From contig DASRHG010000167.1 in the NCBI GenBank assembly GCA_035650655.1, positions 1 to 52,881 of the forward strand: 52,881 bases of DNA, written 5' to 3'. Below, piece by piece: positions 42,822 through 51,647 of the stretch (the first letter of the stretch is position 1; the number at the start of each line of letters is the position of its first letter). The position numbers and the translations under genes were made by a program. This DNA is from DASRHG01 sp035650655. GTDB taxonomy: Bacteria; Desulfobacterota; Binatia; DP-6. The notes under the pieces are model-generated. The model saw nothing but the letters and a program-made list of their open reading frames with translations, searched no databases and was not told where the DNA came from.

Positions 42822-43853
42822 ATGCGCGCCACGGTGATGCGTCGGTCCGCCCTCGTCGTCGACACGCTTCCCGATCCCGAGCCGGGCCCCGGCGAGGTCC
42901 TCGTCCGGACGCTCGCGTGCGGGATCTGCGGCTCGGACCTCCACGCGCTCCGCCACGCGGAGAAGCTCGCGGAGGCGGCGCGCGAGGCGGACATGCCGTT
43001 CACGATGGACCCGGCGCGCGACGTCGTCATGGGACACGAGTTCTGCGCCGAGGTCGTCGACTTCGGCCGCGACACGCAGCGGACGGTGAAGCCGGGAACG
43101 CGCGTCGTCTCCATGCCGCTCGTCCTCGGCGCGCGCGGGCTCCACGGCGTCGGCTACTCGAACGAGTACCCCGGCGGCTACGGCGAGCTGATGCTGCTCT
43201 CGGAGCCGATGCTGCTCCCCGTGCCGAACGGGCTTCCGACCGAGCACGCCGCGCTCACGGAGCCGATGGCCGTCGGCCTGCACGCGGTTGCCAAGGCACG
43301 GCTCGAGCCGGGAGACGCGGCCCTCGTCGTCGGCTGCGGGCCCGTCGGCCTCGCGGTCGTCGCGGCGCTCCGCCTCCGCCGCGTCGAGCCGATCGTCGCC
43401 GCCGACTTCTCGCCCACGCGCCGCGCGCTCGCGGCGACGGTCGGGGCCCACGTCGTCGTCGACCCGGCGGTCGAGCGCGGCGTCGACGCGCTTGGGCGCG
43501 CCGCGGGCGCGCGGCCCGCCGTCGTGTTCGAGTGCGTCGGCGTCCCGGGCCTCCTCGGCCGGCTGATGCGCGAGGCGCCGCGCGAGGCGCGGATCGTCGT
43601 CGCCGGCGTCTGCATGGAGGACGACCGCATCCGCCCGATGCTCGGCATCAACAAGGAGCTGTCGGTGCAGTTCGTGCTCGGGTACCGCCCGGACGAGTTC
43701 GCCGACACCCTCGCCGCGATCGCGGACGGCCGGATCGCGGTCGCGCCGCTCGTCACGGGGAAGGTCGGCGTCGAGGGCGTCGCGGAGGCGTTCGAGACAC
43801 TCGCGCGGCCGGACGCACACGCGAAGATCCTCGTCGAGCCGTGGCGCCGCTGA
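42822..43853 (+). CDS. Zinc-type medium-chain dehydrogenase without structural zinc site
   Basis: A 343-residue MDR protein. ACGICGSDLH (32-41) and MGHEFCAEV (70-78) hold catalytic zinc ligands, and VVGCGPVGLAVVAALRL is the NAD(P) fold. The four-Cys lobe seen in most zinc alcohol dehydrogenases is replaced by PLVLGARGLHGVGYSNEYPGG, so only one zinc is expected. It resembles threonine or sorbitol dehydrogenase-like proteins of unknown substrate. Divergent from the GHMP kinase gene. Confidence 0.87.
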   Translation: MRATVMRRSALVVDTLPDPEPGPGEVLVRTLACGICGSDLHALRHAEKLAEAAREADMPFTMDPARDVVMGHEFCAEVVDFGRDTQRTVKPGTRVVSMPLVLGARGLHGVGYSNEYPGGYGELMLLSEPMLLPVPNGLPTEHAALTEPMAVGLHAVAKARLEPGDAALVVGCGPVGLAVVAALRLRRVEPIVAADFSPTRRALAATVGAHVVVDPAVERGVDALGRAAGARPAVVFECVGVPGLLGRLMREAPREARIVVAGVCMEDDRIRPMLGINKELSVQFVLGYRPDEFADTLAAIADGRIAVAPLVTGKVGVEGVAEAFETLARPDAHAKILVEPWRR

Positions 43854-43931
43854 CGGATCCGCGCGCGACAACGCTCCCCGATCGCCGAGACCTCCATTGA
43901 CGGCGTCCCGGGAGGCGACGAAACTCGCGCC

Positions 43932-44378
43932 ATGGAGTCCACGACGACCGGCGCGCCTCGCTCGCGCGCGCGTCGGCTCATCACGTGCGGCCTCGCGCTC
44001 GTGCTGGCGCTCGTCCTCTCCGCCGGGGCGGCGCTCGCCGCCGGAATGGGCGGCGGGCACGGTTTCGGCGGCGGCCACGGCGGCTTCCACGGCGGCCACG
44101 GCGGCTTCCACGGCGGCCTGCGCTCGGGGCCGGGACACTTCGGCGGTCGGTTCGGCGGCGGGTTCGGTCGCTTTCCGGGCCACGGGCACGGCTTCGGCGA
44201 CCGCCACTTCGCCTTCCACCACGGCCACGGGTTCCACCACCACGGATTCGGCAGCAGCATCTTCGTCTTCGGCGTTCCGTTCGGATTCCCGTACTACGCC
44301 TCTCCGCCGTACCCGTACTGGTTGAGCCCGTACTGCGACCCCTACTCGCCCTGGTTCTACCCGCCCTACTGCCGCTGA
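43932..44378 (+). CDS. Exported or membrane-tethered Gly/His-rich small protein
   Basis: A 148-residue protein. A basic start and a hydrophobic stretch (ITCGLALVLALVLSAGAALA) form a signal peptide or anchor. The mature part begins with Gly/His repeats (GGGHGFGGGHGGFHGG, then FHHGHGFHHHGFG) and ends in an aromatic, Pro- and Tyr-rich tail. His-rich tracts like these often bind nickel, zinc or copper; here that is inference. No known domain. It looks monocistronic, ending at a hairpin shared with the convergent gene. Confidence 0.68.
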   Translation: MESTTTGAPRSRARRLITCGLALVLALVLSAGAALAAGMGGGHGFGGGHGGFHGGHGGFHGGLRSGPGHFGGRFGGGFGRFPGHGHGFGDRHFAFHHGHGFHHHGFGSSIFVFGVPFGFPYYASPPYPYWLSPYCDPYSPWFYPPYCR

Positions 44379-44411
44379 CGCCGCGCGCCGGGCGGAACGC
44401 CGGCGCGGTCA
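44376..44411. terminator. Bidirectional terminator-like hairpin over two convergent stop codons
   Basis: TGACGCCGCGCGCCGG (44376-44391) pairs with CCGGCGCGGTCA (44400-44411) apart from small bulges, around an 8-base loop. The two stems begin with the stop codon of each convergent gene, so the hairpin spans both 3' ends. No T-run is visible. Confidence 0.5.
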
Positions 44412-45236
44412 GCCGAGGCGCTCGACCAGCGCTCCCAGGTCGCGCTCGATCGCGCGCGTCTGCCCGCCCGCCTCGAGGAACGCCGCCATCCGCGCGCGCG
44501 CGGCGGGCGACGCGACCGACCGGTTGAAGCAGTCGGCCTCTTCGAGGAGCCCCGCGAACGTCGGCAGCTCGGCCGCCGCGACCGCGCGCTTGGCGAGCGC
44601 GATCGCGGCGGGGGGGAACGACGCGATCCGCCGCGCGAGCCGCTCGACGAAGGGGCCGAGCTCCGCGGGCGGGAGCGCGCGGTTCAGGTAGCCGTAGCGC
44701 TCGGCGACGTCGGCCGGAAAGTCCTCGCAGCCGAGGATCACCTCGAGCGCGCGGCCGCGGCCCATGAGACGCGGGAGGCGCTGCGTGCCGCTCCCGCCCG
44801 GAATGATGCCGAGCGCGACCTCGGGCTGCGCGAGCACGGCGCGCCCGAGCGCGCCGAAGCGCATGTCGAGCGAGAGGACGAACTCGCTGCCGCCGCCGCG
44901 CGCGCGGCCCTCGATCTTCGCGATCGTCGCCTTCGGCATCGTGCGGAAGCGGTCGACCATGGCGTGGAAGAAGCCGAGCGCCGTCGGCTTCGGCGGCGGC
45001 GTCTCGGGCAGGCGCTGGATGAGCGCGACGTCGGCGTGGGCGATGAAGAACTCGGGGTCGGCGCTCTCGAAGACGACGACGCGCACGTCGTCGTCCGCCT
45101 CGAGCTCGCGGCCGAGGCGGTCCATGTCCTGCATGAGCGGCCAGTCGAAGAGGTTCACGGGCGGGTGGTCGATCGTCACCCACGCGACGCCGCCGTCCGC
45201 GCGCACCCGAAGCCCCGCGTATCCGTCGTACGCCAT
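44409..45236 (-). CDS. Enoyl-CoA hydratase/isomerase with both catalytic glutamates
   Basis: A 275-residue crotonase-fold enzyme. GRARGGGSEFVLSLDMRFG has the Glu after GGG, and AQPEVALGIIPGGSGTQRL has the Glu of the PE pair, so it looks catalytically normal, unlike the relative at 38257. The oxyanion region FFIAHADVALI differs a little from the usual GADL. The ATG at 45236 is supported by AGGCGG upstream. It hydrates or isomerises an enoyl-CoA. It diverges from rsmD across 54 bases. Confidence 0.88.
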   Translation of the reverse strand: MAYDGYAGLRVRADGGVAWVTIDHPPVNLFDWPLMQDMDRLGRELEADDDVRVVVFESADPEFFIAHADVALIQRLPETPPPKPTALGFFHAMVDRFRTMPKATIAKIEGRARGGGSEFVLSLDMRFGALGRAVLAQPEVALGIIPGGSGTQRLPRLMGRGRALEVILGCEDFPADVAERYGYLNRALPPAELGPFVERLARRIASFPPAAIALAKRAVAAAELPTFAGLLEEADCFNRSVASPAARARMAAFLEAGGQTRAIERDLGALVERLG

Positions 45237-45290
45237 GGCACCGCCTAGCACGTTCCCCTTCGCACGCGCACGAGGTACGGTGCGGGCGCC

Positions 45291-45857
45291 GTGAGCGGGC
45301 TCCGGATCATCGGGGGGAGTCTCAAGGGACGGCGGCTCGCCGCGCCGCCCGGGCTCGCGACGCGCCCGCTCCCGGACCGCGTGAAGCAGGCCCTCTTCGA
45401 CTGGCTCGGGCAGCGGCTCGACGGGCTCGTCGTCGCCGACTGCTGCGCCGGGTCGGGGTCGTTCGCGTTCGAGGCGCTCTCCCGCGGCGCCGCGCGTGTG
45501 GACGCCATCGAGCCGGCGAAGGCGGCCGTCGCCGTGCTGCGCGCGAACGCGGCGAAGCTCGGGAACCCGCCCGGCTTCGTCCTCCACGCGCGCCCGTTCG
45601 AGGCGGTCCTCCCGGAGCTCCGCGACGTGGACCTCCTCTTCGCCGACCCGCCGTTCCCCTGGTACGCGGGCGGCGCGGCCCGGATCGCCACGCTGCTCCG
45701 CCTGGGCGCGCGCTGCCTCGCGCCCGGCGGGCGGCTCGTGATCCGCGGCGAGCGCGGCGCGGATCTGCCCGCCCTGCCGCCCGGGCTCGTCGTCGGCGAG
45801 CGCCGGGCGTACGGGCGCAGCTGGCTCGCGCGCCTCGAGCGCGCGAGCGGGGCGTGA
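45291..45857 (+). CDS. rsmD: 16S rRNA guanine-N2 methyltransferase RsmD
   Basis: A 188-residue protein starting at a GTG. GLRIIGGSLKGRRLAAP and RPLPDRVKQALFDWL are the RsmD opening, then DCCAGSGSFAFEALSRGA is SAM motif I and FADPPF the catalytic motif. It methylates G966 of 16S rRNA. The stop overlaps a GTG in the next frame, but the following gene probably starts at 45902, leaving 44 bases. Confidence 0.9.
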   Translation: MSGLRIIGGSLKGRRLAAPPGLATRPLPDRVKQALFDWLGQRLDGLVVADCCAGSGSFAFEALSRGAARVDAIEPAKAAVAVLRANAAKLGNPPGFVLHARPFEAVLPELRDVDLLFADPPFPWYAGGAARIATLLRLGARCLAPGGRLVIRGERGADLPALPPGLVVGERRAYGRSWLARLERASGA

Positions 45858-45901
45858 GCGCCGTGGGCACGACGCGGGACGTCGTGGTAGAGGCGAGGCC
45901 G

Positions 45902-48900
45902 ATGGCGTGCCCCACGTGCGGCGCCCCGACCCTCCCCGACTCGCGCTTCTGCACCGAGTGCGGCGCCCGGCTCGACGCGACCTGCCCCGCGTGCGCGACG
46001 CCGAACCCGCCCGGCGCGAAGTTCTGCCGGAGCTGCGGCACCGCCCTGGCGGCCGCCCGCGAGGACGCGCCGCGGAGCTACACGCCGCCGCACCTGGCGG
46101 AGAAGATCCTCACCTCGCGGAGCGCGCTCGAGGGGGAGCGGAAGCAGGTGACCGTCCTCTTCGTCGACGTGAAAGGGTCGATGGATCTCGCGGCGCGGGT
46201 CGACCCGGAGGCGTGGCACCGCATCCTCGATCGCTTCTTCGCGATCCTCGCCGACGGCGTGCACCGCTTCGAGGGGACGGTGAACCAGTTCACCGGCGAC
46301 GGCATCATGGCGCTCTTCGGCGCGCCGATCGCGCACGAGGACCACGCGCAGCGCGCGTGTCACGCGGCGCTCTACCTGACCGACGCGCTCGCCGCGTACG
46401 CGCGCGACCTCCGCCGCACCGAGGGCCTCCCCTTCTCGGTGCGCATGGGGCTCAACTCGGGCGAGGTCGTCGTCGGGAGGATCGGCGACGACCTCCGCAT
46501 GGACTACACCGCCCAGGGGCACGCCGTCGGCATGGCGGCGCGGATGGAGCAGATCGCCGAGCCGGGGCGGGTGTACCTGACGGACGCCACGGCGGCGCTC
46601 GTCGCCGGGTGGTTCCGGCTCGAAGACCTCGGGCTCTTCACGCTCCACGGCGTCCGCGAGCCGCAGCGCGTCTGGGCGCTCGAGGGCGTCGGGACGCACC
46701 GCACGCGCCTCGACGCGTCGCGGGCCCGCGGCTTCTCCCAGTTCGTCGGGCGGGACACGGAGACCGCGGCGCTCGAGGCCGCGCTCGCCCGCGCGATCAC
46801 CGGCGAGGGGCAGATCGTCGGCGTCGTCGCCGAAGCCGGCGTCGGCAAGAGCCGGCTCTGCTGGGAGCTCCTCCAGCACTGCCGCGCCCGCGGCTTCACG
46901 GTGCACGAGGCGCACGCCGTCGCGCACGGGCGGTCGGTGCCGTTCCTCGTCGCCCTCCAGCTCGCGCGCAGCTTCTTCGGCGTGTCGCCCGACGACACGG
47001 ACAAGGCGGCGCGGCAGAAGATCGCCGGGACGCTCGTGCTCATCGACGAGAGCCTGCGCGACGTGCTGCCGCTCGTCTTCGACTTCCTCGGCGTCGCCGA
47101 TCCGACGCGCCCGGCGCCGCGCCTCGACCCCGAGCAGCGCCGCCGCCAGCTCGCGACCGTCGTGCGGCGGGTCGTGCAGGCGCAGAGCGCGCGCGAGCCG
47201 GCCGTCGTGCTCGTCGAGGACCTCCACTGGATCGACGGCGCGAGCGAGGCGTTCCTGCACACCCTCGCCGAGGCGCTGCCCCACACGCGGATGCTCCTCG
47301 TGCTGAACTTCCGGCCGGAATACCGCGGTGCGTGGCTCCCCGGCCCGCGCTACCGCGAGCTGCCCCTCCTGCCGCTCGGTGCGGAGGCGACGACGGCGCT
47401 CCTCGCGGAGCTGCTCGGGCGCGATCCCTCCGTCGCGCCCCTCGCCGCCCACGTCGCGACGAGCACCGCCGGCAATCCGTTCTTCATCGAGGAGGTCGTG
47501 CGAACGCTCGTCGAGAGCGGGCGGCTCGCAGGGACGCGCGGGAGCTACCGGCTCGTCGGGCCGGTCGCCGACGTCGCGATCCCGGCGACGGTGCAGGCCG
47601 TCCTCGCGGCGCGCATCGACCGGCTCGCGCAGCGCGACAAAGCCGTGCTCCAGACGGCGGCGGTCATCGGCAAGCAGGTCCCCGAAGCGGTCCTCCGGCG
47701 CGTCGCCGACCTTCCCGAGGCCGCGCTGGTGGCGTCGCTCCGGGCGCTCGCCGCCGCCGAGTTCCTCGACGTGCAGGCGGACGGCGCGTCGACCACGTAC
47801 GCGTTCACGCACCCGCTCACGCAGGAGGTCGCGTACCGCTCGCAGCTCGGCGCCCGCCGCGCGCGCGTGCACGGCGACGTCGCGCGCGCGCTCGTCGCCC
47901 TCCACCCCGAGAAGCTCGACGAGCAGGCCGCGCTCCTCGCCCATCACTGGGAGGGCGCGGGCGACCTCCTCGAGGCGGCGCGCTGGGGCCGACGCGCCGC
48001 GGAGTGGGTCGGCATCAGCGACTTCACGGAGGGGCTCCACCTCTGGCGCAAGGTGCGCGCGCTCGTCGCGAGCCTCCCCGAGACGGCCGAGACGCGCGAG
48101 CTCCGGATGACGGCGCTCTCGAACGTCCTCAACTTCACCGTCCGCGTCGGCGCGCCGCAGGCCGAGAAGGACGCGGCGCTCGCCGAGATCACCGCGCTCC
48201 GCGGCGGGAGCGACGACCCCCGGATGCGCGTCCGGCTCGTCGGCGGCCCGGCGGCGCTCCGGCTGATGAGCGGGGACGTCGGTGGGGCGCTCGAGGACCT
48301 GCAGGCGCCGCTCGCGCTCGCCGAACGGATCGGCGACCCGGGTCTCCGCCTCGCGCTCGAGGCCATCACGGCGCTCGGCTACTTCCTCGCGGGCCGGTTT
48401 CGCGACGGTCTCGCGCTCGCCGAGCGCGCGCTCGCCGCGAGCCGGGGCGACGTCTCGCTCGGCAAGGACGTCTTCGGCTTCAGCCCGCACATCCTCCTCC
48501 TCCAGATGCGCGGCTCGATGCGACGCCTCCTCGGACGAACGGCCGAGGGCGCCCGCGACCTCGCGGACGCCGCCGAGCTCGCCCAGCGGCACGGCGAGCT
48601 CGAGCTCCTGAGCGGGGCGTACCAGGGCGAGGTCTTCTTCGACCAGTACCGCGGCGACGCGGAAGCGGCGCTCGCCCACGCCCGGCGCGCGCTCGAGCTG
48701 GCCGACGCGATCGAGAGCCCGTTCTCGCGCACGCAGGCGCACGAGGCGCTCGGGCTCGCGCACCTCGAACGCCGCGAGTGGGACGAGGCGCGCGCCCACT
48801 ACGAGCGTGCGCTCGCGATCGCCCGCGAGACGGGCACGGGGCTCCCGGACGAGGGCGCCTACCTCTCCGGCATCGCGCTCGCGCATCTCGGACGAGGGGA

Positions 48901-49276
48901 CGCCGCCGGCGCGCGCACGTACGCGGAGAACGCCGTCCGGGCGAGTCGCCGCCGGCAGACCGCGTGGGCCGAGTGCTGGGCGGCGTACGTCCTCGGCCGC
49001 GTTCTCGTCGAGACCGACGCGCGCGCGTCGGGCGCCGGCGCGCGCGCCGCGCTCGACCGGGCGCTCGCCCTCGTCGAGGCGACGGGCGGCGCCGTCATGG
49101 AGCCCGTCGTCCGCGTCGCGCGCGCGGCGCTCGCACGCGCCGCGGGCGACGAGGCGGCGTGGCGGCGCGAGCTCGAGACGGCCGAGCGCCTCTTCGCGCG
49201 GTTCGACGCGCCCCGGCGCGCGGCCGAGGTCGCGGCGGCGCTGCGCGCCGGGGTCGAGGAGCCTCGCCCGTGGTGA
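45902..49276 (+). CDS. Zinc-ribbon class III cyclase fused to AAA ATPase and TPR repeats
   Basis: A 1124-residue multidomain protein. A double zinc ribbon opens it (ACPTCGAP, FCTECGARL, CPACATP, FCRSCG, residues 2-46). A class III nucleotide cyclase domain follows with VTVLFVDVKGS (Asp89) and QFTGDGIMALFGAP (Asp133). Then a STAND/AAA_16-type ATPase has Walker A AEAGVGKSR (about 310-318) and EDLHWIDG as Walker B. The C-terminal 400 or so residues are TPR-like helices. I prefer the ATG at 45902 because of AGAGGCGAGG just ahead and because the ribbon starts at once; a GTG at 45854 would overlap rsmD. It likely couples ligand or partner binding to cAMP or other signalling. Confidence 0.88.
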   Translation: MACPTCGAPTLPDSRFCTECGARLDATCPACATPNPPGAKFCRSCGTALAAAREDAPRSYTPPHLAEKILTSRSALEGERKQVTVLFVDVKGSMDLAARVDPEAWHRILDRFFAILADGVHRFEGTVNQFTGDGIMALFGAPIAHEDHAQRACHAALYLTDALAAYARDLRRTEGLPFSVRMGLNSGEVVVGRIGDDLRMDYTAQGHAVGMAARMEQIAEPGRVYLTDATAALVAGWFRLEDLGLFTLHGVREPQRVWALEGVGTHRTRLDASRARGFSQFVGRDTETAALEAALARAITGEGQIVGVVAEAGVGKSRLCWELLQHCRARGFTVHEAHAVAHGRSVPFLVALQLARSFFGVSPDDTDKAARQKIAGTLVLIDESLRDVLPLVFDFLGVADPTRPAPRLDPEQRRRQLATVVRRVVQAQSAREPAVVLVEDLHWIDGASEAFLHTLAEALPHTRMLLVLNFRPEYRGAWLPGPRYRELPLLPLGAEATTALLAELLGRDPSVAPLAAHVATSTAGNPFFIEEVVRTLVESGRLAGTRGSYRLVGPVADVAIPATVQAVLAARIDRLAQRDKAVLQTAAVIGKQVPEAVLRRVADLPEAALVASLRALAAAEFLDVQADGASTTYAFTHPLTQEVAYRSQLGARRARVHGDVARALVALHPEKLDEQAALLAHHWEGAGDLLEAARWGRRAAEWVGISDFTEGLHLWRKVRALVASLPETAETRELRMTALSNVLNFTVRVGAPQAEKDAALAEITALRGGSDDPRMRVRLVGGPAALRLMSGDVGGALEDLQAPLALAERIGDPGLRLALEAITALGYFLAGRFRDGLALAERALAASRGDVSLGKDVFGFSPHILLLQMRGSMRRLLGRTAEGARDLADAAELAQRHGELELLSGAYQGEVFFDQYRGDAEAALAHARRALELADAIESPFSRTQAHEALGLAHLERREWDEARAHYERALAIARETGTGLPDEGAYLSGIALAHLGRGDAAGARTYAENAVRASRRRQTAWAECWAAYVLGRVLVETDARASGAGARAALDRALALVEATGGAVMEPVVRVARAALARAAGDEAAWRRELETAERLFARFDAPRRAAEVAAALRAGVEEPRPW

Positions 49277-49965
49277 AGCTCGTCTTCCTCTGCCGCCGGC
49301 GTCCGGCGCTCGCCCGCACCGAGTACGCCGAGCGCCTCCTCCGCGGCCACGTGCCGCTCGCGCTCCGCCATCACCCGACGATGCGGAAGTACGTCGTGAA
49401 CCTCGTCGAGGCGGTGCCGCCCGGCGCGCCCGACCTCGACAGCGTGGGCGAGCTCTGGTTCGACGACCTCGCGGACTTTCGCGAGCGGCTCTACGACTCG
49501 CCCGCGGGTCGCGCCGCGATCGAGCGCGACGTCGCGGGCTTCCTCGCCGCCGCGGACGCGTACGCGACGACCGAGCACGTGCAGGCGTCGCGCGGCGCGC
49601 CGGCGTCGCTCGGCGCCCGCACGCCCGGCGTGAAGATCATCTGCCCGCTCCGCCGGCGGCCCGATCTCGGGCACGAGGCCTTCGTCGCCCACTGGCTCGG
49701 AACCCACGTGCCGCTCGCCCGCGCCCACCATCCCGGGCTCGTCGAGTACGTGACGAACGTCGTCGACGCGCGCGTCTCGGCGACGGGCGAGGCGTGGGAC
49801 GGGTTCGCCGAGCTCCGCTTCGCGAGCGAGGCCGACGCGGGCGAACGCCTCTGGGACTCCCCCGAGGGCGAGCGCATCGTCCGCGAGGACATCGCGCGCT
49901 TCATCGGCTGGACGGCGCCGTATCGGGTCGCCGAGTACGTGGCGAAGCGGCCGGACTCGCGCTGA
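49273..49965 (+). CDS. Tandem EthD-domain protein
   Basis: A 230-residue protein with two EthD-like (dimeric alpha/beta barrel) halves. The first is about residues 1-105 (VKLVFLCRRRPALARTEYAERLLRGHVPL), the second about 115-225 (VKIICPLRRRPDLGHEAFVAHWLGTHVPL); both continue with HHPxxxxYVxNVV. EthD proteins are small and normally dimerise, so this chain may fold as a pseudo-dimer. The GTG overlaps the cyclase stop (GTGA); another GTG lies at 49270. Function unknown; relatives help some oxygenases or degrade small molecules. Confidence 0.85.
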   Translation: MKLVFLCRRRPALARTEYAERLLRGHVPLALRHHPTMRKYVVNLVEAVPPGAPDLDSVGELWFDDLADFRERLYDSPAGRAAIERDVAGFLAAADAYATTEHVQASRGAPASLGARTPGVKIICPLRRRPDLGHEAFVAHWLGTHVPLARAHHPGLVEYVTNVVDARVSATGEAWDGFAELRFASEADAGERLWDSPEGERIVREDIARFIGWTAPYRVAEYVAKRPDSR

Positions 49966-49972
49966 GCGCGCG

Positions 49973-50398
49973 TCAGCGGTCGGGCTCCCACACGGGCAGC
50001 GTCACGCGCTCCGTCAGGCGCTCGAACGCAACCCGCACCGGCATCCCGAACGCCATCGCTTCGGGCGCACACCGCACCATGTAGCCGACGAGGCGCGGCC
50101 CCTCGGCCAGCTCGACCACGACCAGGACGAGCGGCAGCAGGTGACGGAACGCGGGGAGGAACGGCTCGTGCGCGACGACCCAGGTGTAGACCCGGCCGCG
50201 CCCGCTCGCCTCGAACCACTCGAGCCGCCCGCCGCCCTTCCAGTACATGGGCTTCGGCGGCCAGACGACGGCGCCGGTCGCGCGGTCGCGCTGCTGCACG
50301 AGCTTCCCCGCGCGCGCGCCCTCCCAGAAGGGTCGCATGACGGGGTCGTCCACGTCGGGGAGCGGGTAGTCGGGATGGAGCGGGGGACGGGCGGCCAT
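49973..50398 (-). CDS. DUF35 OB-fold acyl-CoA-associated protein lacking zinc-ribbon Cys
   Basis: A 141-residue DUF35/OB-fold protein. RLEWFEASGRGRVYTWVV is the family's central strand pair, and PLVLVVVELAEGPRLVGYM follows. The N-terminal rubredoxin-like zinc ribbon normally has two CxxC; here the matching region (RDRATGAVVWPPKPMYWKGG) has none. It is translationally coupled to the thiolase (ATGA), the usual partner of these proteins. It should help bind acyl-CoA or shape the active site. Cys loss suggests a structural zinc is not needed. Confidence 0.82.
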   Translation of the reverse strand: MAARPPLHPDYPLPDVDDPVMRPFWEGARAGKLVQQRDRATGAVVWPPKPMYWKGGGRLEWFEASGRGRVYTWVVAHEPFLPAFRHLLPLVLVVVELAEGPRLVGYMVRCAPEAMAFGMPVRVAFERLTERVTLPVWEPDR

Positions 50399-51579
50399 CA
50401 CGCGCCCCGCAGGACGACGGCGCTGGTCGCCACGCCCGACGCGCCGGTCACGAGCGTCGCCCGGCACCCGGGGACCTGCGCCGTCGACGTGCCGCGGATC
50501 TGGCGCACGCCCTCGAGGAGGAGGTTGAAGCCGTGGACGTACGCCTCGGAGAGGCCGCCGCCCGAGGTGAGGACCGGCAGCGCGCCGCCGAGCTCGATCC
50601 GCCCGCCCTCGGTGAACGGTCCGCCCTCGCCGCGCTGGCAGAAGCCGTAGTCCTCGAGCCCCATGACGACGAGCGGCGTGAAGGCGTCGTAGATCTGCGC
50701 GCAGTCCATGTCCGCCGGTTGGAGCTGCGAGCGCGCCCAGAGGAGCTTCGCGCAGAAGGCGGCGGTCGTCTCCATCGCCGGCGTGGCGTTGTAGTTCGCG
50801 AGGTGGACCGGGTTCGGGCCCGACGCCTGCGCGACCGCGTGGACCAGGACCGGCTTCTGCCGGAGGTCGCGCGCCCGCTCGACCGAGGTGACGACGCACG
50901 CGAGCGCGCCGTCCGTCTCGAGGCAGCAGTCGTAGAGGTGGAGGGGCCACCCGATCGGCCGCGCCGCGAGGTAGGTCGCCATGTCGAGCGGCCGGCCGTA
51001 CATCATCGCGCGCGGGTTGCGGTTCGCGTGCCTGCGCGCGGCGATCGCGACGTTGCCGAAGTGCTCGCGCTTCGTGCCGAACTCGTGCATGTGACGGTGC
51101 GCCCACATGCCGATCACGTCGACGGGCCGGACGAGGCCCCACGGTGCGTGGAGCGCCTTGTCGTCGCGGACGAGCGCCCGCTCCTGCGCCCACGGCCGCG
51201 ACGCGGGCGAGCCGCGGTTCCGGGCGCGGTGGCAGACGACGGTCGTCGCGAGGCCCGCCGCGATCGCGGCGGCCGCGTGCATGAGGGTCGCGCACGAGGC
51301 GCCGCCGCCGTAGGCGATCTTGTCCCACCACGTGAGCTGGCGGACGCCGAGCCGCCGCGCGATCGACACCTCGTGCGTCGACTCCATCTCGAACATCGAC
51401 ATGCCGTCGACGTCCTCGGCCTCGAGCCCCGCGTCCTCGAGCGCGAGCTGGATCGCCTCGACGGCCGTGTCGGAGATCGGCCGGCCGATGTCCTTCGCGA
51501 ACGGCAGCTGGCCGATGCCGACGATCGCGACGCGGTCCTGGATGCGGCGGAAGAGGTCGCGGTCGAGTCCGTCGGGCAC
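50398..51579 (-). CDS. Thiolase-fold enzyme (SCP2-type acetyl-CoA acetyltransferase-like)
   Basis: A 393-residue thiolase-like protein. RVAIVGIGQLPFAKDI opens the fold and YGGGASCATLMHAA carries the likely active-site Cys96. Near the C-terminus GGLSEAYVHGFNLLLEG stands where most thiolases have a GHPxGxxG box, so the catalytic His may be the one in YVHGF. The GTG at 51579 is chosen because no ATG lies closer and the fold begins at once. It pairs with the DUF35 gene and likely cleaves or forms a carbon-carbon bond on an acyl-CoA, as in steroid or lipid breakdown. Substrate unknown. Confidence 0.82.
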   Translation of the reverse strand: MPDGLDRDLFRRIQDRVAIVGIGQLPFAKDIGRPISDTAVEAIQLALEDAGLEAEDVDGMSMFEMESTHEVSIARRLGVRQLTWWDKIAYGGGASCATLMHAAAAIAAGLATTVVCHRARNRGSPASRPWAQERALVRDDKALHAPWGLVRPVDVIGMWAHRHMHEFGTKREHFGNVAIAARRHANRNPRAMMYGRPLDMATYLAARPIGWPLHLYDCCLETDGALACVVTSVERARDLRQKPVLVHAVAQASGPNPVHLANYNATPAMETTAAFCAKLLWARSQLQPADMDCAQIYDAFTPLVVMGLEDYGFCQRGEGGPFTEGGRIELGGALPVLTSGGGLSEAYVHGFNLLLEGVRQIRGTSTAQVPGCRATLVTGASGVATSAVVLRGA

Positions 51580-51612
51580 GTCGAGCGGGGTAGCACGCGG
51601 CGCCGGAGCGGT

Positions 51613-51647
51613 CCAACGAGAACCGGCTCCCAACGAGGACCGGCTCC
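51613..51647. repeat. Two 18-bp direct repeats in a divergent promoter region
   Basis: CCAACGAGAACCGGCTCC (51613-51630) and CCAACGAGGACCGGCTCC (51630-51647) differ at one base and share one, so they repeat every 17 bases. CCGGAGC at 51603-51609 is the reverse complement of GCTCCGG at 51642-51648. This looks like an operator between the thiolase and pyruvate kinase genes. Confidence 0.5.

Noticed and set aside
45907..49272. Long frame joined to the EthD protein
   Set aside because: It is the out-of-frame shadow of the cyclase-ATPase-TPR gene; the EthD match begins only at 49273.
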